Of a stretch of 64,000 bases of DNA, positions 9,843 to 19,283 are shown in pieces. Source of the DNA: Sphingobacteriaceae bacterium (GTDB lineage: Bacteria; Bacteroidota; Bacteroidia; Sphingobacteriales; Sphingobacteriaceae). Numbering within the stretch: position 1 is the first letter of the stretch; every line of letters starts with the position of its first letter. The notes beneath the pieces were generated by a model, which worked only from the letters and a program-made list of their open reading frames with translations, ran no database searches and was not told the origin of the DNA. The translations under genes and the position numbers were made by a program. The stretch lies in the NCBI GenBank assembly GCA_903642215.1, contig CAHJWG010000001.1, positions 62,001-126,000 on the forward strand, written 5' to 3'.

Positions 9843-10352
9843 TTAATACTCAAGAATAGGCAGCATCATTTCGGCGTACGGTGTATGCGCGCATGGCTCG
9901 TTAAACGTACATTCGCTGGCAATTGAGTAGAATCCTGCACTCGTAAGGATAATGTGGTCAGGAACGCAGATATCGAGCAGTAACCCACCCTTCTGTAGTC
10001 TTTTAGTTAAACTTATGTCTACTTCACTTGGCTTAAGGTTACCTGATGGATGATTATGCGCTAAAATGATTGAACTAGCAGCTGCCTTGATAGCAGCAGC
10101 AAAAATAAGTTTCGGATCAGCAACCGTTCCAGCAATACCACCACTACTAATCGGGCATATACCAATTGCCTGGTTGGCCCGATTCAACAAAAGAACTTTA
10201 AAATCTTCAGCCAAATCGAGACGGTTCTCATCCCATTGGTTAAAAAGTATATTGAAAGCATCATATGGCGTTTTCACGTAGGGCAAAATAGAACGTTGCG
10301 CCGAATGTTTGTAAACAAGTTGAATTTCACTGACTTTAAAAACATCTCTCAT
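9843..10352 (-). CDS. RadC-family JAB/MPN domain protein
   Basis: This 169-aa protein carries the JAMM zinc-binding signature: His99-Asn-His101-Pro-Ser-Gly, Ser109 and Asp112 (HNHPSGNLKPSEVD). It has the RadC JAB domain without the usual N-terminal helix-hairpin-helix part. Short RadC-like proteins are very common next to integrases and anti-restriction genes on mobile elements; despite the name, a DNA-repair role is doubtful and the activity is unknown. It points towards the integrase gene (convergent, 73-bp gap). Confidence 0.88.
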   Translation of the reverse strand: MRDVFKVSEIQLVYKHSAQRSILPYVKTPYDAFNILFNQWDENRLDLAEDFKVLLLNRANQAIGICPISSGGIAGTVADPKLIFAAAIKAAASSIILAHNHPSGNLKPSEVDISLTKRLQKGGLLLDICVPDHIILTSAGFYSIASECTFNEPCAHTPYAEMMLPILEY

Positions 10353-10459
10353 TTTTTCTCCATAGAAGAAGTAGGGATGATTTCTATATCACATGAAAAA
10401 AACTATCGCCGGTAAAACGGCAATGATTAAGCAACATTAAACTCAAGAATGTATAGTCG

Positions 10460-10654
10460 TTATTCTTCCAGATATTCTTCTACGCTTTGCCCAAATATAT
10501 CCTTCATACCTTTTGATATATTGATGGGAAGTTTATCCAATCCGGTTTCGATTCTTGAATATGTCCCAACGGAGATATTTAATTTTCCCGCCATTTGGCA
10601 TTGATCGAGATTGATGTTATGACGCAGTAAACGAATTTTGAGGCCAGTCTTCAT
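10460..10654 (-). CDS. Small XRE-type helix-turn-helix regulator
   Basis: The 64-aa protein is a single XRE/Cro helix-turn-helix domain: IRLLRHNINLDQCQMAGKL, then VGTYSRIETG, ending KDIFGQSVEEYLEE. It has no other domain. It lies between the RadC-like gene and the nuclease-inhibitor gene, reading left. A likely role is repression of nearby integrase-region genes, by analogy with other mobile elements. No operator was identified. Confidence 0.82.
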   Translation of the reverse strand: MKTGLKIRLLRHNINLDQCQMAGKLNISVGTYSRIETGLDKLPINISKGMKDIFGQSVEEYLEE

Positions 10655-10913
10655 GATAAAATATCTAAGTTAAAAGTAATATTATAAACTTATAGCTTAA
10701 TATTTATTTTTCCAAATATAAGTTTGGTTTTATAAATAGTTACGTTTATTATTCACTTAAAAAAATAATATTCAATACTTCGCAATTGGATTCTAAATCT
10801 TCTGTCAAACTTGTCAGTTCGAGTATTGCAGTGTCAGATAACCTTCTCTTTCGAAGGAAAACAAACGCGGTTTCGAATGTTTATTGGTGACTAAGGACTA
10901 AACGACAAATAGA

Positions 10914-11294
10914 ATGAGCATACAAAGTAATTTAGAAACCGCAGCAAGCGGCTTACTAATGATGAGTGAATCCGAGTTCCCCTTTGATTATATAAGTACC
11001 GAGGAAACTTCACTCAGCCCGGCTGTCGCCTTAAAAATAACCGGCAAACCGGAAGGCACACCCGTAGAAACAACAACCGTAGATTACCTGCTGCGCAACC
11101 TGACCGATCCGGCTATTGGTATGGCAACACCTGAACAGGCGAAGCAATACCAGGAATTAATCCAGGCCCTGAAAGACAGTTTGCAACAGTTGACCGTTTA
11201 CCGCATAGGCCAGGTGCAAATTGACACGCTTATTATCGGCCTGACCGCAGAAGGCAAGGTAGCCGGGTTGCGAACCAAACTCATCGAAACCTAA
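10914..11294 (+). CDS. NuiA-type nuclease A inhibitor
   Basis: This 126-aa acidic protein resembles the nuclease A inhibitor family (NuiA of Nostoc). Features include LETAASGLLMMSESEFPFDY, a central VDYLLRNLTDP segment, and the C-terminal VYRIGQVQIDTLIIGLTAEG, AGLRTKLIET typical of the family. NuiA binds and blocks the non-specific DNA/RNA nuclease NucA. The next gene, convergent and 67 bp away, encodes a DRGH-motif nuclease of exactly that type, which strongly supports the call. A likely role is protecting the producer from its own nuclease. Confidence 0.85.
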   Translation: MSIQSNLETAASGLLMMSESEFPFDYISTEETSLSPAVALKITGKPEGTPVETTTVDYLLRNLTDPAIGMATPEQAKQYQELIQALKDSLQQLTVYRIGQVQIDTLIIGLTAEGKVAGLRTKLIET

Positions 11295-11311
11295 TGCTGT
11301 TTATAAAAAAC

Positions 11312-11332
11312 CCTCCTGTGGTCGGCAGGAGG
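11312..11332. terminator. Bidirectional terminator between nuclease inhibitor and nuclease genes
   Basis: CCTCCTG (11312-11318) and CAGGAGG (11326-11332) form a 7-bp stem with a 7-nt loop, preceded by a run of A. It lies between two convergent genes and can serve both. Confidence 0.65.
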
Positions 11333-11361
11333 ATTTCATTCTGGATTACTAAACGCTTTGT

Positions 11362-12702
11362 TTAGTTACCCGGATCTTTTTTAGTTTCGACAGCATCCTG
11401 CACCGCTTGCGGCAATGCCGAAAGCAGGTTGTAACCGGTCACGTTTTCAATATCCCTCACGGTAACGATATATTGTTTCCAATCCGGGTTAATGCTATTG
11501 ATGTTCGGCGTGTTTACTGCAATAACACGGGTCGAAGCAGTTACACGGGACAGGTCACCACTGCCTACCGGCAGGATTACCGCTACCTTCCACACATTGC
11601 TAGGCACGTTAACTTTGCCGTTATTGATGGTTGTAACGGTTGCCGCACTTGCGGAACCAACGCCTCCGGAACCATATGAACCCATAATGATATAGACTTC
11701 GTTTCCTGATAACACTTGCGTCCGCAAATAGCTTTCCAGCCCTTCCCAGGTCTGCTGGTTGTTTTGCGGTGCCTGCGGGATCATATTGGTCATCAGGAAC
11801 GTTGCCGAATTGGCATCGGTAGAACTGGTACGGTCGCCCGATGGGCAGTTGTGCCCGCGGTCAAAGCCCGATCCTGTATAAGAATTGTTCTGCACCTGGT
11901 ACCAACCGTTTGGAAGCCCAGTAAAGGCTGCAAAGTTATCCTGACGGCTTGCTGCACCGGTAATGTTTGTATTGTCCAAATGCCAGCTTACCCAGTTCGG
12001 TGTGCCGCGTGTCATGCTGTAGCTTTCGATATAATAATGCTGGTCGATCAGGTAATTTTCCGGCATGACGGTTGAAGCTTGCGCACCGCTTGGGTTGCCA
12101 AAAAGCAAATTGCTGTTATCACCGCTTGCCGGAGGCGCATCTGCACCATTGTTAGGCGTTCCACGGCCTGGCGTAACGGTCGTTGTATTGGTCGTATCTT
12201 TCGGGGTCGTATCTGTACTGCCAATCACGAGCATTGGGTCGCCAGTTCCCTTAAAGGTAATATCATCCAGATTGATCCTGTTCGTATTGGAACCTACCTT
12301 TTTGATCTGAAATCGGATCTTTCCGGTCGAAGTAACCGTGAATGAATCTGTGATTAAGGTTGTCGTTGTTTCCGTGATATTGTTTCCGAGTTGCGCGTAG
12401 GTCTTACCGCCATCTGTTGAGGCAAGCAGCATCCAGCTCGACGCAGGATCACTACCATATTTCGCATGTTTTACGTAGAGTTTTGTCAGGCCGGAAATAT
12501 CGAAGTTCATCCCGAAATAACCATTGCGTAACCTTACCGATTTGGCCCCGTTCTTTGCATCTTGCGGAAGGTTGCCAATCAGCGCATCGTTAAACGTCCA
12601 CTTTCCCGTCGTCAGTTGCACACTGTCCAAGGCATAAGCCCCTTTCGTGCCGGATTCGAAGTCCTCAACGATAGAATAAGGCGTTGGTGCCGGTGGTGGC
12701 AT
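11362..12702 (-). CDS. DNA/RNA non-specific endonuclease (NucA-like), 5' end probably lost
   Basis: The C-terminal half is a NUC1/NucA-type nuclease: DRGH at residues 281-284 (His general base), then TNMIPQAPQNNQQTWEGLE with the metal-binding Asn/Glu region. Residues about 10-155 form a beta-rich accessory domain (VEDFESGTKGAY ... NRINLDDITFKG), joined by a Thr/Pro-rich linker. The listed ATG is internal. The same frame continues upstream to about 12801 through PVSLASCGIQND, a lipobox-like LASC, but then runs into sequence belonging to a DUF4143 gene fragment, with no ATG and no hydrophobic signal core. An exported lipoprotein nuclease thus seems to have lost its signal peptide in a rearrangement near 12740-12750. 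The NuiA-type inhibitor is convergent downstream. Confidence 0.85.
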   Translation of the reverse strand: MPPPAPTPYSIVEDFESGTKGAYALDSVQLTTGKWTFNDALIGNLPQDAKNGAKSVRLRNGYFGMNFDISGLTKLYVKHAKYGSDPASSWMLLASTDGGKTYAQLGNNITETTTTLITDSFTVTSTGKIRFQIKKVGSNTNRINLDDITFKGTGDPMLVIGSTDTTPKDTTNTTTVTPGRGTPNNGADAPPASGDNSNLLFGNPSGAQASTVMPENYLIDQHYYIESYSMTRGTPNWVSWHLDNTNITGAASRQDNFAAFTGLPNGWYQVQNNSYTGSGFDRGHNCPSGDRTSSTDANSATFLMTNMIPQAPQNNQQTWEGLESYLRTQVLSGNEVYIIMGSYGSGGVGSASAATVTTINNGKVNVPSNVWKVAVILPVGSGDLSRVTASTRVIAVNTPNINSINPDWKQYIVTVRDIENVTGYNLLSALPQAVQDAVETKKDPGN

Positions 12703-12746
12703 AACCGGATCGGGTACGTCGTTTTGAATTCCGCATGAGGCAAGGG

Positions 12747-13018
12747 ATACCGGAGCCTTGTGGGAAAATTTCGTGATGGCCGAACGAATGAAATACCTGC
12801 GCTACAACCAGATCGATGCAGCGCAATATTTCTGGCGTACGACTCAGCAACAGGAAATCGATCTCATCGAAGATGACGGTGATGGATTAGTCGCATACGA
12901 ATTCAAGTGGAGCGGTAAAAAAGGCAAAACACGTTTCCCGCAAACTTTCACAGATAATTATCCGGGAGCGAAAACTTTTAATATTACGCCGGAAAACATC
13001 GAAGAATTTATTCTATGA
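12747..13018 (+). pseudogene. C-terminal fragment of an AAA ATPase / DUF4143 family protein
   Basis: From about 12747 the plus strand encodes GALWENFVMAERMKYLRYNQ, FWRTTQQQEIDLIEDD and LVAYEFKWSGKKGKTRFPQTF, which is the C-terminal DUF4143 domain of the large Bacteroidota 'ATP-binding protein' family. Complete members are about 370-400 aa with an N-terminal AAA domain. Only about 90 residues remain. The upstream border coincides with the point where the nuclease gene loses its 5' end, so both appear to have been cut by one event. Confidence 0.75.
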
Positions 13019-13077
13019 GCTGTTGATAGAACTTGCCATGATTCGACCTTTAAAAACACCTACAGGATGGTGAAGAA

Positions 13078-13441
13078 TTGTCTGCTATTATTATTTCTAT
13101 CCTTGCTTCGCTTTACCAGTTGTATCTGCAACGCGTCCACAATGAAAAATCTTTAAAGCCACTCGTACAGATCGACGTCATGAACCGCGGGCCACTAATT
13201 TATGTGCATGTTCAAAATAACGGTAACGGGCCGCTGATTATCGATCGACTTACGTTTTTCAAAGACAGCGCAAGCTAAGGGAGGCAAATAATCCTGATTG
13301 TGCCGGTCAATATCTGATCGATCCATCAAGAACTTTTGATGTAGCGGATAAGAACAATCCAAAAACATCAGATGGAGAGGCTGCTCCTCAGACGATCCAC
13401 ATTTCAGGGGTAAGGGCTATCGCTTGTGGCGCACTTGGTGG
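13078..13441 (+). pseudogene. Frameshifted remnant of an unknown membrane-anchored protein
   Basis: One frame (TTG at 13078, 66 codons) begins with a hydrophobic helix (AIIISILASLYQLYLQ) followed by VDVMNRGPLIYVHVQNNGNGPLI-like beta-rich sequence, then stops at 13276-13278. A second frame continues directly to a stop at about 13441 with coding-like sequence (PDCAGQYLIDPSRTFDVADK). Together they look like one gene broken by a frameshift. I do not recognise the family. Confidence 0.35.
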
Positions 13442-14395
13442 GTTTAGCTGATTTTTAAATAAGGAATTCCGGGTGCACGATTATTTTTTAGAACGGCACA
13501 ACTGCAAGATTTTTTAAGAGACTATTTTACTATACCTGATAAGGATAAGAATATTAATCCTGTTTTCACGAAAGGCTATGAAGGAATTACCGATGACAGA
13601 TTTCGGGGGAAAAACGGAAGCTGGCAAATTATCTCCCGTTGTTGGAAAGGTCAATTATACTTTTCCAAACTTAAGCTTTGTAAATAAAAAGGATTGGCCA
13701 GAACAAGACTGGAAGGAGATCGGGAAAATTTCACCACGCCCTTAGAGGCCGTATCGAAGCAATCGTTATGAACATCGTTCAATATAAGTTATATCAGCGA
13801 ATATTGATTTGGCCAGGTTTAAGGCTTTTCATCCGTGACATGATTGCGAGAAGTATTTTAAAAACAATCAGGCAGGAATTGACAACTTGGAAACTTATTA
13901 AATAGGCACAAGACCACGTTTAAAAAAATAACTCCTTTTAATAAAATGCTGATGCATCCTTTAGCTCGTTTTCAAGAAATATAGATCACTTAATTACTAT
14001 TGGTCAGAAGTAATCACCGCAAAATAATCCGATGAGCGTAATCATCAATAATGCGGTAGCTAATGATAAGATTAAGTTTTGATAAGGAGAATGTGGCCTC
14101 ACTGATTTATGTTTTATGCCAAGCTATTCTTGGCATTTTCTTATTTCAAGTATAAAGTAGTTGAAACTTCACTTTCTTTAATGGCCAAATAAATTATGAA
14201 TTAATAAGAGAAGATTTAAACTTTCAAATCAATACTGATGATGCTCATCTACCAGCATTTTATATGAACTATAAATAAGTTACTTTTTTAATTTTATATA
14301 TTCTTAATAGTTGTGCTGGTGATTGATCACAATAAGTCCCATAATCTTATCTCTTAGTATTCAAACTATAATTGAATTATTTGGCATTATATAAA
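13442..14395. other. Decayed, gene-free stretch upstream of the LanB gene
   Basis: I see only short open stretches here with no start codons, for example 57 codons ending near 13905 and about 36 codons ending near 14277. These are probably remnants. The stretch contains the inverted repeat at 14116-14136 and the AT-rich leader of the LanB gene. No clear -7/-33 Bacteroidota promoter could be assigned. Confidence 0.4.
14116..14136. promoter_or_regulatory. Putative operator 1: inverted repeat upstream of the LanB gene
   Basis: Perfect 8-bp arms ATGCCAAG and CTTGGCAT are separated by 5 bp. Near-identical repeats occur at 25365-25383 and 28526-28544, each upstream of another transcription unit of the same locus. 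It lies about 260 bp before the LanB ATG. The binding protein is unknown; the LytTR regulator or the XRE protein at 19472 are candidates. Confidence 0.55.
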
Positions 14396-17300
14396 ATGCC
14401 TAAATTCGAAATTTTACCTACGCTCATCTTACGAGCGCCCTGTTACGCATATGAACAGATGCGAACAATATCAATGTCTGAATTCATTCAATTACCTCAC
14501 TTTCAGTCCGCAATTTACCTAGCTAGCAAGAGCTTATATGTGCAACTACGCTCAAAAAACTTTAATTGGTCCGAACTCAATGATAAAACTAGAAACACGT
14601 TAAGAAAGTATGTGAACCGCATGACTAATCGAACAACGCCATTTGGCGTATTTGCTAGCTTCAGTCTTGTGAAGTGGGAAAATGACAACTCACAAACTGT
14701 TCTTAAAGAAGAGCCTTTTTTACTGCATCTATCGCCGGGATTTGACACTCTGTTAAAAATATATAATGACTTTTTTGATTTGCACTGGATGGATCTAAAT
14801 TACAAGCCTAATTCTTCGATATATACTACTTGTAACGCAATTAGATTTTTACAATTTCAGCAAGGATCCGATTATAAGCGTAAGTTTATTGTGCAGCAAT
14901 TGGAAAAGGACAAACCATTATTTCATTTAATCAAACATTGCAAAAAAGGATTTTCTGGAATTGAAATAATCAATTTTATTAAAGAAATCTATAAGTTACC
15001 TGAGGAGTTTGCAGCTACTTTCTTAAAGGAAATGGTTTCTTCACAAATTCTCGTCCCTGAATTTCAACCATCGACTACAGGACCTGATTTTTCTCACCTT
15101 TTAGCAAAGCAGGTTAATAGAAAAAAAACTTATGGTTATAATAAACCATTACCTTACAGTGGATTGCCTTTGCAACTGAATAATAGGCATCAATTTGATG
15201 AACTGCCAGCACTATGTAAATTACATATAGATAACAAGTATCAAGAATTCGAATTATATGCAAATTTAGAAAAGGAATCTACAGGAAGTCCTTCTTTGCG
15301 ATATAAGCAATTCTTAGAAGACGCCATATTTGCCCTAACCAATCTTGCAATAGAGGAGGATACTTCAGCACTTAATTCTTTTAAAATTAAGTTTATAGAG
15401 AAATTCGATAAACAGGTAGTACCTCTACTGCAAGTCTTGGATCCTGAACTTGGCATATCTTATGCTCAACTCACTCACCATCTCAGTCAAGACTCCTTAA
15501 TTGGAGAGATAAACTTCAACAATAAATCGAAAGAGCCGATCAAAATTAATTGGGTTGAAACACAACAATTGTTACTTAATAAGTGGTCATCTTCTCCCGG
15601 CGAACATATCAATATTACTGAAGCTGATCTCAATCAAATCAAAAAAAATAAGCAAAATTTTCCGCCGAGTTTCTCAGTGATATTTAAGATTGTGAATGAG
15701 CAATTAATTATTGAGCAATTAGAAGGAAATAGCGCTACGGCGCTATTGGGACGTTTTACTAGTTTGAACGAAGCCATCCACAAGCACAGCCTTGAAATTG
15801 CAACATTGGAAGCAACCAGCAATCCAGAAGTTATTTTTGCAGAAATAGCTTTTATCTGCGATGGCCATATAGAAAACGTAAATCGACGCCAACAAATAAG
15901 GGAATACGAGATCATTCTAAATACAGGTTCTTCGATATGTCCTAAAAAGCAATTGTGCCTTTCAGAATTAATGATAACTGTGCAAAATAATGAAATCCAA
16001 TTATGGTCACCAAAACTCAAAAAAAGAATCATTCCTCGTCTGAGTTCAGCTTTTAATTATCAACGGTCAGATATGGCGGCTTTTCGCTTTCTCTGTGATC
16101 TACAGTATCAAGGGATTCAAAGCTCCTTTTCTTTGAATTTAAAGTCTTTATTTCCAAATTTGCGTTTTTATCCGAGGGTAGTTTATAAAAATTGCATACT
16201 CGCTTTAGCCTCGTGGGTTATCAGGTCTTCCGAGATACCAATTGATGAACATTTACCTCACATAGAACAGTACCAATCGTTTTTAAATTTTGTACGAATT
16301 AGAAAAATCCCAAGTTTATTTGCACTAATTTCAGCAGATCAGTATTTAGTGTTCAATACTGAGAAGGTCGAGGATATAATCCTTTTTATTCGGCAAATTA
16401 AAGAATCTAAAGAAGTTACCGTACGAGAAGTGTTGCGGGAGAATGCGTACTGCGGCACAGTGGTAAACCAATTGCAACAAACAATGGAGAATCAATTTAT
16501 AGCATCAGTAGTAAGCCGCTCATCATCTTATCCCAATCAATACGTTAGACCCTCTCAAAATCATAATATAGAAGTAAAAAGAACTTTCTTACCAGGAACT
16601 GAATGGCTGTATTATAAAATTTATTGTCTTCCTTTCAACAGCAACGAAATTTTAATGGCTTTTTGGAAAGTATTTCAAAAACTTGGCAAAGCTAAATTAA
16701 TGGATCAGTGGTTTTTTGTTCGTTACAGAGATCCTGATTACCATTTACGCATCAGAATTCATATTATGCCTGATGAAATTGGTCATATAAGTCCAGTTAT
16801 CACTAAGGTTTTACAAACAATGTATGAAAATGGCAGAATATCCAAAATACAAATTGACACATATGAAAGGGAAGTCGAACGATATCACCCGTCAATGATC
16901 TCCATCATGGAAAAGAATTTTCACGATAGCTCATTTATTTTTATTTCTTTCTTGCGCGTAAGTATAAAAAAAACCAATTCACTTCCTTTATACTGGATCG
17001 CGTTAAAATTAGCTCATGATACTTTAAAGTTTTTTTTGAATAATAAAGTCGATCGTTTAGAATTTATTTACTCAGTAAAGACTTCTTTAATCAAAGAATT
17101 TGGAGAGTCTAAACAACTAAAGATAGATTTAAACGATAAGAAACGAACTTTAAAAAAAGAGGTCATCGAATTATTAAATAATGATTTTTTCTACGTACAA
17201 TTTGGGTTATCAAAATACCATCTCAATTTCTTTAAGACGTTAAAGCAAATAAAAGCGGTAATAAATCAACCGGATTTACAATTAATAACAAATCTTCTTC

Positions 17301-17416
17301 ATATGCACATTAATCGGGTTTTCACTGATAAGCAAAGAGAACATGAACTGTTGGTCTATATTTTGCTTGAACAATTTGAAGTGTATAGTCAAAAAGTGTA
17401 TAAAATTATTCTTTGA
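14396..17416 (+). CDS. Full-length class I lanthipeptide-type dehydratase (LanB)
   Basis: The protein is about 1006 aa. The N-terminal lantibiotic dehydratase domain starts MPKFEILPTLILRAPCYA and contains NRTTPFG (residues 78-84), the conserved LanB motif. The C-terminal SpaB-C/thiopeptide-type elimination domain begins around residue 735 (FLPGTEWLYYKIYC, then QWFFVRYRDPDYHLRIRI). LanB enzymes use glutamyl-tRNA to dehydrate Ser/Thr in a precursor peptide. I prefer the ATG at 14396 over the TTG at 14372. No LanC cyclase gene is visible nearby. The 3' end overlaps that of the convergent response regulator by 11 bp. A candidate substrate is the 52-aa peptide at 19284. The gene is AT-rich, like the rest of the RiPP region. 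Confidence 0.9.
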   Translation: MPKFEILPTLILRAPCYAYEQMRTISMSEFIQLPHFQSAIYLASKSLYVQLRSKNFNWSELNDKTRNTLRKYVNRMTNRTTPFGVFASFSLVKWENDNSQTVLKEEPFLLHLSPGFDTLLKIYNDFFDLHWMDLNYKPNSSIYTTCNAIRFLQFQQGSDYKRKFIVQQLEKDKPLFHLIKHCKKGFSGIEIINFIKEIYKLPEEFAATFLKEMVSSQILVPEFQPSTTGPDFSHLLAKQVNRKKTYGYNKPLPYSGLPLQLNNRHQFDELPALCKLHIDNKYQEFELYANLEKESTGSPSLRYKQFLEDAIFALTNLAIEEDTSALNSFKIKFIEKFDKQVVPLLQVLDPELGISYAQLTHHLSQDSLIGEINFNNKSKEPIKINWVETQQLLLNKWSSSPGEHINITEADLNQIKKNKQNFPPSFSVIFKIVNEQLIIEQLEGNSATALLGRFTSLNEAIHKHSLEIATLEATSNPEVIFAEIAFICDGHIENVNRRQQIREYEIILNTGSSICPKKQLCLSELMITVQNNEIQLWSPKLKKRIIPRLSSAFNYQRSDMAAFRFLCDLQYQGIQSSFSLNLKSLFPNLRFYPRVVYKNCILALASWVIRSSEIPIDEHLPHIEQYQSFLNFVRIRKIPSLFALISADQYLVFNTEKVEDIILFIRQIKESKEVTVREVLRENAYCGTVVNQLQQTMENQFIASVVSRSSSYPNQYVRPSQNHNIEVKRTFLPGTEWLYYKIYCLPFNSNEILMAFWKVFQKLGKAKLMDQWFFVRYRDPDYHLRIRIHIMPDEIGHISPVITKVLQTMYENGRISKIQIDTYEREVERYHPSMISIMEKNFHDSSFIFISFLRVSIKKTNSLPLYWIALKLAHDTLKFFLNNKVDRLEFIYSVKTSLIKEFGESKQLKIDLNDKKRTLKKEVIELLNNDFFYVQFGLSKYHLNFFKTLKQIKAVINQPDLQLITNLLHMHINRVFTDKQREHELLVYILLEQFEVYSQKVYKIIL

Positions 17417-18137
17417 CCTTTCTTAGTAGTTGCTTTTCTACTTTTTCAAAAAACTTTTCTTTGAATTGAGCACCAATATTAAATGGTGGTAAATGACTAC
17501 TAACAAACACACGATTTCCTTCAATCACTCGGATTTTAGTATAATTAATTATGAAGGATTTGTGTATTCTAGAAAACTGAGCTTCTGGAAGGCGCTCTAA
17601 AATCTCTTTTAGTGACAAATAAACTATATGCTTTTCATGAAGTAAATAAATAACAAGGTAATTATTAAGGCTTTCGATGTATAAAATGTCGTCGAAGATA
17701 ATCTTAATGATTTTCGATTTTAAACCACTTTGAATATAAATGTAATCAATATTAGATGACGAGCCAACTGGTGAAGTCTTTTGAGCAAGATTATCAACTA
17801 TTCTATTGAAGCAATTTACGAAACGCTCGTAACGTATGGGTTTTAATAAAAAATCACTAGCATTTAAATTGTAAGAATCGACCGCGTAATTCGCGTGAGC
17901 AGTAGTAAAGACCACTTGTACTCTACTGTCAATTAATTTAAAAAGTTCTAGTCCCGATAGATATGGCATATCAATATCTAAAAACAAAATATCTGGCAAA
18001 TGATTTGATAACTCATGTAATGCTTCAATTGCATTCAAAGAGCTTCCATTTAATTTTAAGCCAGGTGTCTGATTGATGTAATCCGATAAAAGCTCAATTG
18101 CGTGAAATTCGTCATCAACTATGTAGCTACTGAGCAT
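17406..18137 (-). CDS. LytTR-family response regulator
   Basis: From MLSSYIVDDEFHAIELL the protein is about 243 aa. The receiver domain has phospho-acceptor Asp54 (LFLDIDMP) and the acidic DD pair near the N-terminus. A LytTR DNA-binding domain follows (IDYIYIQSGLKSKIIKI, ILYIESLNNYLVIY, FSRIHKSFIINYTKI). The longer start at 18179 is possible, but the ATG at 18137 gives a canonical receiver start and a 19-bp overlap with the kinase gene, typical of coupled translation. With the upstream kinase it forms a LytS/LytTR-type two-component system, presumably controlling the RiPP genes around it. Confidence 0.9.
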   Translation of the reverse strand: MLSSYIVDDEFHAIELLSDYINQTPGLKLNGSSLNAIEALHELSNHLPDILFLDIDMPYLSGLELFKLIDSRVQVVFTTAHANYAVDSYNLNASDFLLKPIRYERFVNCFNRIVDNLAQKTSPVGSSSNIDYIYIQSGLKSKIIKIIFDDILYIESLNNYLVIYLLHEKHIVYLSLKEILERLPEAQFSRIHKSFIINYTKIRVIEGNRVFVSSHLPPFNIGAQFKEKFFEKVEKQLLRKVKE

Positions 18138-19216
18138 AAGGTTTGAGTAGGAATAGTAATATAGATTTGGTATGTACACTGGGATTCATTTATAGAAAAA
18201 TCATAATGATCGTAATAAGCAATCTGAAGCCTTTTAGCGGTATTAGATAAACCTATCCCAGTACTCTTATTAAATTGATTATTGTTAACCTTTTTATTAA
18301 ACGTAGAAAAGTGTATTTTTTGATTCTTAACTTCTAATTTAATGATTGCGGGATAAGCTGAATCGAATAAGTCACCATATTTAAATACGTTTTCTACAAG
18401 TGTTAAAAATACAAGTGGAATGATTTTGTACTCCGTATCAATTTCGCAAAAATGGGTTTGAATTTGCAACTTGTGGTTAAAACGAAGCTGGTTCAGTTCT
18501 ATAAGATTTACCAAATGAGCGAGTTCTTTTCGTAAATCAACTAAACCATTCTCATCGGTCGCGCTTATAGAATAACGAGTTATATCTGATAACAGTAATA
18601 CTGCTTCACCAGCTTTCGGTGAAGCTTTGTAAACTGAATTATAGACAAAGTTTAATGTATTAAAAAATAAATGTGGTTTAACCTGCGCTCTTAAATAGTT
18701 GTTCTGAGACAGCAGTAAATTCTTTTCAAGTATTGCTTGATCCCTTTCTTTTTGTAGTCCTAAAGAGATAAGATTACTAATATGAAGTTTCGAATTGATT
18801 AAATTAACAGCAAAGCCATAACAAGAACTCAGTCCGATAAAATAAAGGCATCTCCAGAAGCTAGAAATGAAAAACGGATATATAGAAGACATTGGACGTT
18901 GAATTACACACCCTAAATGTTCTAACGTATAATTTAAAATGTAATTGCACAAAATGTAGGTTCCTATTTCAAAGATCATCAAAAACGCCCGGCTTAAGTA
19001 TTGGGAATTCCGGGTAATAATTACAGTGTTAGTGTAAAATAAAATAATGTTGATAAAATAGTGAGAAACATAATCAACTGTATTTGACATCCTGCCAGCT
19101 ACAAAATGAATTGTCAGCAACTCAAAAGCAATAAACGCCAGCCACCCTACCACATGATAAATAATTAATTTACTTCCCCTCTTCACAATGCGAATATAAC
19201 CGTTTGCCATGTCCAT
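18119..19216 (-). CDS. LytS-like sensor histidine kinase
   Basis: The 365-aa protein has about four predicted membrane helices in residues 15-145 and a short coiled linker. The His_kinase domain follows, with phospho-acceptor His182 in QVKPHLFFNTLNFVYN and an ATPase part with LVENVFKYGD and STGIGLSNTAKRL. This is the Bacteroidota LytS/YehU type, which lacks a large extracellular sensor. The gene overlaps the response-regulator start. It is divergent from the small peptide gene at 19284, leaving a 67-bp shared promoter region. The signal is unknown; sensing the exported peptide or envelope stress is possible. Confidence 0.92.
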   Translation of the reverse strand: MDMANGYIRIVKRGSKLIIYHVVGWLAFIAFELLTIHFVAGRMSNTVDYVSHYFINIILFYTNTVIITRNSQYLSRAFLMIFEIGTYILCNYILNYTLEHLGCVIQRPMSSIYPFFISSFWRCLYFIGLSSCYGFAVNLINSKLHISNLISLGLQKERDQAILEKNLLLSQNNYLRAQVKPHLFFNTLNFVYNSVYKASPKAGEAVLLLSDITRYSISATDENGLVDLRKELAHLVNLIELNQLRFNHKLQIQTHFCEIDTEYKIIPLVFLTLVENVFKYGDLFDSAYPAIIKLEVKNQKIHFSTFNKKVNNNQFNKSTGIGLSNTAKRLQIAYYDHYDFSINESQCTYQIYITIPTQTLCSVAT

Positions 19217-19283
19217 CTTACTGTTCAGATAATTTTTTTTCTAATAAAAAGCGTCCCACATAGCTTTAAGTAAAAGTTAGAAA

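Noticed and set aside
11407..12345. Several open frames on the plus strand opposite the nuclease gene
   Set aside because: They are shadows of the GC-rich nuclease frame, with no motifs of their own.
14116..14136. Inverted repeat read as a terminator
   Set aside because: No T run follows closely, no gene ends there, and near-identical copies lie upstream of two other units, so a regulatory site fits better.
14372..14395. Longer TTG start for the LanB gene
   Set aside because: LanB proteins start just before the conserved ILP..LRAP segment; the ATG at 14396 fits, the extension has no similarity.
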